From Roseomonas sp. GC11 (lineage in GTDB: Bacteria > Pseudomonadota > Alphaproteobacteria > Acetobacterales > Acetobacteraceae), in assembly GCF_024437745.1 (NCBI RefSeq), contig NZ_JANFNY010000008.1, forward strand, positions 1 to 64,000: DNA of 64,000 bases, given 5' to 3'. A model generated the notes under the pieces. That model searched no databases and had not been told where the DNA came from. It worked only from the letters and a program-made list of their open reading frames with translations. Below, in pieces: positions 57,297-64,000 of this stretch; the stretch's first letter is position 1, and every line of letters starts with the position of its first letter. A program made the position numbers and the translations under genes.

Positions 57297-57983
57297 TCAC
57301 GCAGGCAGGGGGGTCTTGGCAAGGCCGTGCAGGCACGCAGCGAGAACATGGCCGTCCGGGAAGACCGCATCCGGTGCCAGGGCGGCGATTCCGCCATCAT
57401 GCGCGGCATCGCCCAGCAGCACGGCGCTGCACCCGGCGGCACGGGCGGCCTGCATGTCCACCCCCGTATCGCCGATGAACCAGACCGCCGGCCCTGGCGC
57501 CACGCCCAGCCGTTCCAGCGCCATCAGCACAGGCGCGGCGGCGGGTTTGTCCGCCACGGCATCCCCCGCCCCCACCAGCACGCCGAAATGCCCGGCCCAG
57601 CCCAGATGCGCGGCCTCCGCCCGCAGGATCGGACCCTGCTTGTTGGAAACCACGCCCATCGGCCAGAGCGCCCCACGCTCCAACGCCGCCACGGTGCCCG
57701 GCAGCGGCATGATGAACTCCAGGTGACGGGCGCGGACCTCGGCATAGAACAGATCGCGCGCGTGCTCCCATTCCGCGCCGAACAGCGCCGGGAAGGATTC
57801 CCGTAGCGAGAGGCGGGCGCGGGCCCGCACCTGCTCCAGGCTCCATTCCGGCCGGCCGAAGGCGCGCAGCGCGGCATTCATCCCCGCCTGCACCCCGGCC
57901 CAGGCATCGACCAGCGTGTTGTCCCAGTCCCACAGAATGGCTGTGGGGCGGGGCAGGCCAGGCGGAAGCGGAACCGCGATCAT
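57297..57983 (-). CDS. HAD-superfamily phosphatase (phosphoglycolate-phosphatase-like)
   Basis: Haloacid-dehalogenase-fold phosphatase of 228 residues. Catalytic Asp pair D19 and D21 (ILWDWDNTLVDA), VVSNKQGP (motif II/III region) and FIGDTGVDMQAARAAGC (motif IV). A helical cap lies between. It overlaps the aminotransferase gene by 4 bases, so the two form a unit between ntrX and hfq. The substrate is not determinable. Confidence 0.88.
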   Translation of the reverse strand: MIAVPLPPGLPRPTAILWDWDNTLVDAWAGVQAGMNAALRAFGRPEWSLEQVRARARLSLRESFPALFGAEWEHARDLFYAEVRARHLEFIMPLPGTVAALERGALWPMGVVSNKQGPILRAEAAHLGWAGHFGVLVGAGDAVADKPAAAPVLMALERLGVAPGPAVWFIGDTGVDMQAARAAGCSAVLLGDAAHDGGIAALAPDAVFPDGHVLAACLHGLAKTPLPA

Positions 57984-58852
57984 GCGGCGTTCTTCGCCGC
58001 GCCCTTCACATGGCGGGCAAAAATCTCGAAGAGCTGGCGCGTCACCGGCCCCGGCTTGCCATCCCCCACCGCCACGCCGTCGATCTTCAGGATCGGCTTC
58101 ACGAAGGAGGTGGCGGAGGTGATGAAGGCTTCCCGTGCCCGCTTCAGCTCATCCAGGGTGAAGGCGCGCTCATCCCAGGCCATGCCAAGCTGGCGCAGTT
58201 CCGCCATCAGCGCGCCGCGGGTGCAGCCGGGCAGGATGGCGTGGGACAGGGCGCGGGTGCGGATGGCACCCTTCTCGTCCACGATCCAGAAGCTGGTCGC
58301 CGCGCCCTCGGTGACGATGCCGGTGCCTTCCTCATAGAGAATGGCCTCGGTCGCGCCCTGCTCACGCGCGGCCTGGCGGGCCAGCACATTCGGCAGCAGG
58401 TTCACGCTTTTGATATCGCGCCGCGCCCAGCGCAGATCCGGCAGGGTGATGGCGCTGCCGCCCCAGCTGTCGATGCTGGCGGGGTAAGGCGCGATACGCT
58501 TGACCGTCACCACCAGGGCCGGCGGCACCGGCTTCGCCGGGAAGGGATGGTCGCGCCGCGCCACGCCGCGCGTCACCTGCATGTAGAGCAGGCCCTCGGT
58601 CACCCGGTTCTTGCGCGCCACCTCCTGCAACACATGCGACAGGGCCGCGCGCGTCAGCGGCATCGGCAGGCGGATCTCGCGCAGGGAACGCTCCAGCCGG
58701 TCCAGGTGCAGATCCTCATCGATGAAGCGGCCATTGTAGAGATGCACCACTTCATAGATGCCATCGCCGAACTGATAGCCGCGGTCCTCGATATTCACGC
58801 TGGCCTCGCGCTGCGGGACATAGCGGCCATTCACATAGGCAATGCGGGACAT
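57980..58852 (-). CDS. dat: D-amino acid aminotransferase
   Basis: Fold-type IV PLP enzyme of 290 residues that interconverts D-amino acids and 2-oxo acids, for example supplying D-Glu or D-Ala for the cell wall. PLP lysine is K148 in DIKSVNLLPNVLARQ, followed by E182 in EEGTGIVTEGAATSFW. The N-terminal YVNGRYVPQREASVNIEDRGYQFGDGIYE is classic. D-amino acid aminotransferase is favoured over branched-chain aminotransferase by the N-terminus and the DIKS motif. Confidence 0.92.
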   Translation of the reverse strand: MSRIAYVNGRYVPQREASVNIEDRGYQFGDGIYEVVHLYNGRFIDEDLHLDRLERSLREIRLPMPLTRAALSHVLQEVARKNRVTEGLLYMQVTRGVARRDHPFPAKPVPPALVVTVKRIAPYPASIDSWGGSAITLPDLRWARRDIKSVNLLPNVLARQAAREQGATEAILYEEGTGIVTEGAATSFWIVDEKGAIRTRALSHAILPGCTRGALMAELRQLGMAWDERAFTLDELKRAREAFITSATSFVKPILKIDGVAVGDGKPGPVTRQLFEIFARHVKGAAKNAA

Positions 58853-58973
58853 GCCCTGGTCTCTTTCGCTGTTGATCCAGTCGGGGCGCGCAGCTTCGCG
58901 CCGATGCAGGAGGACGGCAATAGTCCCTGCCCGGCTTTTCAGCCAGGGCAGCGATCAAAATCAGGGAAAATAT

Positions 58974-59088
58974 CTTCTTTTTCTGAAGAAAAAGAAGCAA
59001 AAAGACTTTTCCAGGCTACCGCCGTCTCCCGGCACAGCGGGACACGAAACTGAAAAAAGTTTTTTGGTTCTTTTTTCCAAAAAAGAAC
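58974..59088 (+). repeat. A/T-hairpin dispersed repeat, copy 3
   Basis: Third copy of the element, same orientation as copy 2: stem CTTCTTTTTCT at 58974-58997, the GCAAAAAGACT stretch, the GCGGGAC-CGAAACTG part and the second stem (GTTC plus six T) at 59067-59088. It lies right after ntrX and before the aminotransferase gene on the minus strand, so it may terminate the ntr transcript. Confidence 0.88.
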
Positions 59089-59093
59089 GCTGC

Positions 59094-60494
59094 TTACGCT
59101 GATCCTGCCCGGTCCTCTGCCTGCACACCGAGGAACTTCAGCTTCCGGTGCAGGGCGCTGCGCTCCATGCCGACGAAATTGGCGGTGCGGCTGATATTGC
59201 CGCCAAAGCGCAGCAATTGTGCTTCCAGATATTGCCGCTCAAACAATTCACGCGCCTCGCGCAGCGGCAGGGTCATGATCTCGCTGGAGCGGTCGAGCTT
59301 CAGCGCGGCGGGGGCGGCGGAGCCGACCTCGGGCGGCAGCATCTCGGGGCGGATCGGCTCCCCTGCCCCACCCGGCGCCATGATCAGCAGCCAGTCCACC
59401 AGATTGCGCAGCTGGCGCACATTGCCCGGCCAGTCATAGGCCTGCATCGCCGCCAGCACATCCTCTGACAGCTCCCGCGCCGGCACGCCGGATGTCTCGG
59501 CGGAGCGCGCCATGAAGTGGCGGGCGAGCACGGGCACATCCTCCCGCCGCTCGCGCAGCGCGGGCACGCGCAGCGGCACGACGGCGAGGCGGTAATAGAG
59601 ATCCTCACGGAAGCGCCCGGCGGCGATCTCCGCCGCCAGATCGCGGTTGGTGGTGGCGATGACGCGCACATCCACCTTCACCCGCGTGGCGCCGCCCACC
59701 CGCTCGAACCCCTGTTCCTGCAGGGCGCGCACGATCTTGCCCTGGGTTTCCAGCGGCATATCCGCCACCTCGTCCAGCAGCAGCGTGCCGCCATGGGCGC
59801 GCTCCAGCACGCCGGCACGGCGCGGCGCCGCCTGCGGGTCCGTCCCCGCCTCGACGCCGAACAGCTCTTCCTCGAAGCGGGCGGGGTTCAGCGTGGCGCA
59901 GTTCAGCGCCACGAAGGGCTCCCCGGCGCGGCGGGAGCGGGCATGGATCATGCGCGCCGCCACCTCCTTGCCCGCCCCGGCGGGGCCGGAGATCAGCACG
60001 CGCGAGCCGGTGGGCGCCACCCGCTCGATCGCCGCGCGCAGCTGGCTGATGAGCTGGGAGGTGCCGAGCAGCTCCGTCTCCGCCCCGGCGCGCAGCTTGA
60101 GTTCGCTGACCTCGCGCTTGAGCCGCGCCGCCTCCAGCGCCCGCTCGGCGATCAGCAGCAGCCGGTCGGACTTGAAGGGCTTCTCGATGAAGTCGTAGGC
60201 GCCCTGCTGGATGGCCTGCACCGCCGTCTCGATGGTGCCATGGCCCGAGATCATCACCACCGGCACCGAGGGATCGTCGCGCTGCATCGCCTCCAGGATG
60301 CCGAGGCCATCCAGGCGCGAATTCTGCAGCCAGATATCCAGGATGACGAGGCTGGGCCGGCGGGCGCGGAAGGCGGCCAGCGCCGTGTCCGAATTCTGCG
60401 CGACGCGGGTGTCATACCCCTCGTCCGAGAGGATGCCTTCAATCAGCGCGCGGATGTCCGGCTCGTCATCGACGATCAGGATATCATGCGCCAT
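59094..60494 (-). CDS. ntrX: Nitrogen-regulation response regulator NtrX
   Basis: Response regulator of 466 residues. Receiver domain with phospho-acceptor D53 (VILDIWL), AAA+ domain with Walker A GPAGAGKE at 170-177 and Walker B LLLDEVAD near 238-245, and a Fis-type helix-turn-helix at the C-terminus (NISRTANFVGMERSALHRKLKFLG). The loop that carries GAFTGA in sigma-54 activators is replaced (ELFGVEAGTDPQAAPRRAG, about 210-228), as in other NtrX proteins, so direct activation of sigma-54 polymerase is unlikely. It overlaps ntrY by 11 bases. Confidence 0.95.
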   Translation of the reverse strand: MAHDILIVDDEPDIRALIEGILSDEGYDTRVAQNSDTALAAFRARRPSLVILDIWLQNSRLDGLGILEAMQRDDPSVPVVMISGHGTIETAVQAIQQGAYDFIEKPFKSDRLLLIAERALEAARLKREVSELKLRAGAETELLGTSQLISQLRAAIERVAPTGSRVLISGPAGAGKEVAARMIHARSRRAGEPFVALNCATLNPARFEEELFGVEAGTDPQAAPRRAGVLERAHGGTLLLDEVADMPLETQGKIVRALQEQGFERVGGATRVKVDVRVIATTNRDLAAEIAAGRFREDLYYRLAVVPLRVPALRERREDVPVLARHFMARSAETSGVPARELSEDVLAAMQAYDWPGNVRQLRNLVDWLLIMAPGGAGEPIRPEMLPPEVGSAAPAALKLDRSSEIMTLPLREARELFERQYLEAQLLRFGGNISRTANFVGMERSALHRKLKFLGVQAEDRAGSA

Positions 60495-62805
60495 GCTGCT
60501 GCATCTCCGTGCTCTTCCCCACGATCTCCGGGCCGCTGGCCTCCGCCGCGCTGCGGCGCGGCAGCACCAGGGCCGCCCGCGCCCCCGGCACGGGAAGCCC
60601 CCCCGCCGCCTCCCTCTCGGTCAGCAGCAGGCGGCCACCGTGGTCCTCCATGATCTTCTTGACAATGGCAAGACCAAGGCCGGTCCCTTTTGGTTTATGC
60701 GTCACATAAGGCTCGGTCAGGCGCTCCCGCTCCTCGCCCTGCGGCAGACCGAGGCCATTATCCTCGACCGCCAGCGTGACCGTCTCCTCCCCCGGCTCAA
60801 CCGAGAGCAGGATGAGGCCCGGCACCGGCGCGCGCCCCTCGGCCTCGTCGGCCTGGATGCGCATGGCGACGGCATCGGCGGCATTGGCCAGCAGGTTGGT
60901 CAGCGCCTGGCCGATCAGCCGGCGGTCGCAGGGGGTGCGCGGCACGCCCTCCGGGATGCGCGTCTCGAAGCGGATGGCGTGGTGGGCGTTCTGCTGCAGC
61001 ACCAGCGCCTCGCGCGCCACCTGGTCGAGCGGCTCGGGGCGGATCACCGGCTGCGGCATGCGGGCGAAGGCGGAGAACTCATCCACCATCCGCCCGATAT
61101 CGCCCACCTGCCGCACGATGGTGTCGGTGCAGGCCACGAAGGTCTCGGGGTCGTTGGTGATCTGCTTCAGGTAGCGGCGCTTCAGCCGCTCAGCCGAAAG
61201 CTGGATGGGCGTCAGCGGGTTCTTGATCTCATGCGCGATGCGGCGGGCGACATCGGCCCAGGCCGCCTTGCGCTGGGCGGAGAGCAGCTCGGTGATGTCG
61301 TCGAAGGTGAGGACGAAGCCGTTGACGCGGCCATTCTGCGTCTCGGCGCCGATCTGGGCCAGCAGGGTGCGCCGTTCGCTGGCCGGGCCGATGCGGATTT
61401 CCGCCGTGCGGGTGCGCTCGGGCTGGGCCAGGGGCTGGGCAAGCGCCTGGGCCAGCAGGGGGGCGAATTCGGGGGCCACCGCCTCCAGCTTCTGCCCCAG
61501 CGCCTCATCGAGGTCGAGGCCGAGCAATTCGCTGGCGCGGCGGTTGGGCAGGTTGACGCGCCCCTCCGCATCAACGCCGACGACGCCGGCGGAGACGCCG
61601 GAGAGCACCGTCTCGGTGAAGCGGCGGCGCTCGTCGATCTGGCGATAGGCTTCCATCAGCTCGCTGCGCTGGGCGGCGAGCTGGTTGGTCATGCGGTTGA
61701 AGGCCCGCGAGAGGGTGCCCACCTCGTCATCCGGCCCGCCCTCGGCCACGCGCACGGTCAGGTCGCCGCTGCGCACCCGCTCCGCCGCCACGATCAGGCG
61801 GGAGAGCGGCCGGGCGATCTGGTTGGCGATGACGAGGCCGATCAGCACCGCCGCCATCAGCACCAGCAGCGCCGCCAGGATGAAGATCATCACGAAGGTG
61901 ATCTGCAGGCCGGAGCGGTTGCGGTCCAGCTGGTCATATTGCTGGAAGGCCAGTTCGGTGCGGCGCATATGCTCGATCACGCCGGGGTCGAGCGGCCGGC
62001 CGATCAGCAGCATCAGCCCCGGGCCGATATCGAGCGCCACCAGGGCGCGGACGCGCCCCTCCTCGCTCTCGCCCGGCAGCACGGCCACCTCGCCGCCGCG
62101 CGCCACCTCCATGGCCCAGGCGGGCAGCGGGTCGAGCACGGCGGCGGTGGTCAGCCCGGCATGGCTGACCACGCGGTTCAGCACCGGCTCGAACACCACC
62201 GAATCGGTCAGCCCGCGCAGCGCGGTATGGGTGGCCAGGATCTGGGCGAAGGCGAACTGGTTCTCATCCAGCAGCCGCCCGGCGCGGTTGAGATCCGCCG
62301 CCATGGCCAGCGCATCGGCGCGGATGGTGTTGCGGTGCTCGTCCAGATAGGCGCGGGAGGCGACGAGGCTGGCCTCGAGCGTGTCGCGCACACGGTCGCT
62401 GAACCAGGCCTGGATGCCGAGATTGAAGAAGACGGCGGCGAAGACCGCCACCAGCAGCGCCGGCACCACCGCCACCACGCTGAACAGCATGACGAGGCGC
62501 ACATGCAGCCGCGAGGCCGCCGCGCCGCGCCGCCGCTCCGCCCACATGCGGACGAGGCGGGCGGTGAGCGAGACCATCAGCAGCAGCAGGAAGGTGGCGC
62601 CCACCAGCATGATGGCCACCACCTGCCCCGGCTTGGTCGGGCCGAAGGGGCTGCCGCCGGAGAGCACGACGAAGGTGGCTAGGCCCATCAGCAGCGCGCC
62701 GACGGCCAGCCCCAGCGTCATGGCGCGGCCGAGCAGCAGGTCCAGCACACGCCGGGCGAAGGAGGGGCGGCCTGGGCCGCCCCGGCTCGGCGCCACGCGG
62801 ATCAC
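60484..62805 (-). CDS. ntrY: Sensor histidine kinase NtrY
   Basis: Membrane sensor kinase of 773 residues, partner of NtrX. Three helices near the N-terminus (about 28-122) are followed by a periplasmic sensing part, another helix near 300, HAMP ([21 protein letters not shown]), PAS ([19 protein letters not shown]), the phospho-His H525 in [14 protein letters not shown], and the ATPase with N, G1 and G2 boxes ([28 protein letters not shown]). It overlaps ntrC by 4 bases and ntrX by 11. Confidence 0.95.
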   Translation of the reverse strand: MIRVAPSRGGPGRPSFARRVLDLLLGRAMTLGLAVGALLMGLATFVVLSGGSPFGPTKPGQVVAIMLVGATFLLLLMVSLTARLVRMWAERRRGAAASRLHVRLVMLFSVVAVVPALLVAVFAAVFFNLGIQAWFSDRVRDTLEASLVASRAYLDEHRNTIRADALAMAADLNRAGRLLDENQFAFAQILATHTALRGLTDSVVFEPVLNRVVSHAGLTTAAVLDPLPAWAMEVARGGEVAVLPGESEEGRVRALVALDIGPGLMLLIGRPLDPGVIEHMRRTELAFQQYDQLDRNRSGLQITFVMIFILAALLVLMAAVLIGLVIANQIARPLSRLIVAAERVRSGDLTVRVAEGGPDDEVGTLSRAFNRMTNQLAAQRSELMEAYRQIDERRRFTETVLSGVSAGVVGVDAEGRVNLPNRRASELLGLDLDEALGQKLEAVAPEFAPLLAQALAQPLAQPERTRTAEIRIGPASERRTLLAQIGAETQNGRVNGFVLTFDDITELLSAQRKAAWADVARRIAHEIKNPLTPIQLSAERLKRRYLKQITNDPETFVACTDTIVRQVGDIGRMVDEFSAFARMPQPVIRPEPLDQVAREALVLQQNAHHAIRFETRIPEGVPRTPCDRRLIGQALTNLLANAADAVAMRIQADEAEGRAPVPGLILLSVEPGEETVTLAVEDNGLGLPQGEERERLTEPYVTHKPKGTGLGLAIVKKIMEDHGGRLLLTEREAAGGLPVPGARAALVLPRRSAAEASGPEIVGKSTEMQQHGA

Positions 62806-64000
62806 GACAACCCGCGGACCACCGGCAGGTCCAGTTCGCGGATCTTCTTGCGCAGCGTGTTGCGGTTGAGGCCGAGCATGGCCGCCGCCTTGATCTGGTT
62901 GCCGCGCGTGGCCGCCAGGGCGAGGCGCAGCAGCGGCCGCTCCACCTCGGCCAGCACGCGCTCATAGAGGTCGCGCACCGGCAGCCCGTCCTTCTGCGCG
63001 GCGACGAAGGTGGAAAGGTGGCGCTCCACCGCCTGCTCCAGCGTCTCGGAGGCGCGGTTCTCCGCCTCGGCCATCGGCTCGGCCTCGGCCAGCTCGTTGG
63101 CGACGGCGTCGCCGCCGATCACCTCCTGCGGGTAGAGCGCGGCGAGGCGGCGCATCAGGTTTTCCAGCTCGCGCGCATTGCCCGGCCAGGGGTGCTGGCG
63201 CAGCCGCTCCACCGCGCTCTGGTCCAGCTGCTTGGCCGGCAGGCCGGAGGCCTTGGCGCGGTCGAGGAAGTGGCGGGCGAGCAGCGGGATATCCTCCGCC
63301 CGCTCGCGCAGCGGCGGCAGGCGGATGGGCACCACGTTCAGCCGGTAGAACAGGTCCTCGCGGAACATGCCGCCGCGGATGGCCTGGCGCAGGTCGCGAT
63401 GGGTGGCGGCGACGATGCGCACATTGGCCTTGATCGGGTTGCGGCCGCCGACGGTGGTGAACTCCCCCTCCTGCAGCACGCGCAGCAGGCGGGTCTGCGC
63501 CTCGGGCGGCATGTCGCCGATCTCGTCGAGGAAGAGCGTGCCGCCGGCCGCCTGCTCGAAACGGCCGACGCCGCGCGCCAGCGCGCCGGTGAAGGCGCCC
63601 CGCTCATGGCCGAACAGCTCGCTCTCGATCAGCTCACGCGGGATGGCGGCCATGTTGATGGCGACGAAGGGGCCGGTGCGGCGGCGGCCGTAATCGTGCA
63701 GGGCGCGCGCCACCAGCTCCTTGCCCGTGCCGCTCTCGCCCGTGATCATCACGGTGAGGTCGGTGGTCGTCAGCCGCGCGACGGTGCGGTAGATCTCCTG
63801 CATGGCTGCGCTGCGGCCGACGAGCGGCAGGCGCTCGCCCTCGTGGTCATCCTCCTCCGGCACGGGAACGGCGGGGGCGGTCAGCGCGCGGGCGACGACG
63901 GCCAGCAGTTCCTTCAGGTCGAAGGGCTTGGGCAGATACTCGAAGGCGCCGCGCTGGGCCGCCTTCACCGCCGTCATGAAGGTACTCTGCGCCGACATCA
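62802..64000 (-). CDS. ntrC: Nitrogen-regulation response regulator NtrC (partial, 5' end outside window)
   Basis: Sigma-54-dependent activator of nitrogen-assimilation genes. The window contains the end of the receiver ([31 protein letters not shown]), the AAA+ domain with Walker A GESGTGKE, an intact ERGAFTGA loop, Walker [11 protein letters not shown], and a Fis-type helix-turn-helix at the C-terminus ([24 protein letters not shown]). The phospho-Asp part lies beyond the edge; the frame stays open to the last base. ntrB would be expected next, outside the window. Confidence 0.95.
   Translation of the reverse strand, partial: MSAQSTFMTAVKAAQRGAFEYLPKPFDLKELLAVVARALTAPAVPVPEEDDHEGERLPLVGRSAAMQEIYRTVARLTTTDLTVMITGESGTGKELVARALHDYGRRRTGPFVAINMAAIPRELIESELFGHERGAFTGALARGVGRFEQAAGGTLFLDEIGDMPPEAQTRLLRVLQEGEFTTVGGRNPIKANVRIVAATHRDLRQAIRGGMFREDLFYRLNVVPIRLPPLRERAEDIPLLARHFLDRAKASGLPAKQLDQSAVERLRQHPWPGNARELENLMRRLAALYPQEVIGGDAVANELAEAEPMAEAENRASETLEQAVERHLSTFVAAQKDGLPVRDLYERVLAEVERPLLRLALAATRGNQIKAAAMLGLNRNTLRKKIRELDLPVVRGLS

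Noticed and set aside
60211-62682. An 823-residue open frame on the plus strand
   Set aside because: Antisense of ntrY and ntrX; composition typical of reversed GC-rich coding sequence.

Overview
The window is very GC-rich chromosomal DNA from an alphaproteobacterium. The order ntrC-ntrY-ntrX, then hfq-hflX, and the blocks recG/sdhE-mfd and rlpA-dacC-tmk-holB-metG-tatD are typical of Alphaproteobacteria. The GC content, the many branched-chain and peptide substrate-binding proteins and the style of the accessory genes suggest Acetobacteraceae, Roseomonas-like. The class is a firm call; the genus is an inference. I saw no rRNA, tRNA, CRISPR array, prophage or transposase. No gene-free stretch is longer than about 300 bases.

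Layout. (1) 1-6011, minus: a siderophore module in the order ECF sigma, FecR-type anti-sigma, TonB receptor with signalling domain, periplasmic binding protein, FecCD permease (cut by the window edge). (2) 6184-8108: two oligopeptide-type ABC ATPase genes with no permease beside them, and at 8184-8726 an unrecognised 180-residue protein. Fur-like boxes lie in front of the sigma gene, the ATPase pair and the orphan gene. (3) 8987-19769: a FAD oxidoreductase, then an AraC regulator divergent from a complete Liv-type amino/organic-acid ABC transporter with a cupin and a FAD aromatic-type hydroxylase, then a lone peptide-type binding protein. (4) 19833-24186: a divergent catabolic locus (luciferase-like monooxygenase and TctC-type binding protein facing a TauD-type dioxygenase and an RraA-like protein) around an AT-rich control region with a perfect 20-bp palindrome. 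(5) 24447-28031: two envelope glycosyltransferases and MsrP. (6) 28098-33070, minus: a Gld-type ABC system with DUF4340 and NUDIX genes. (7) 33187-39081: recG facing sdhE-mfd. (8) 39176-45627: thiol oxidoreductase, membrane hydrolase, MocR regulator with divergent DMT exporter, THUMP methyltransferase, LpxR-like lipid A deacylase. (9) 45833-54609: cell-wall genes (MltB, RlpA, DacC) running into tmk-holB-metG-tatD-MBL and mazG. (10) 54662-64000, minus: suhB-like, hflX, hfq, HAD phosphatase, D-amino acid aminotransferase, ntrX, ntrY, ntrC (cut by the window end).

Genes within blocks are tightly packed, with 1-, 4- and 8-base overlaps that suggest translational coupling. Two dispersed intergenic repeat families stand out: a 115-bp element with two A/T hairpins (three copies, one inverted) and a roughly 145-155-bp four-hairpin GC element (two copies). 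They are the least explained structures here, together with the orphan gene that sits behind the best Fur-like box.
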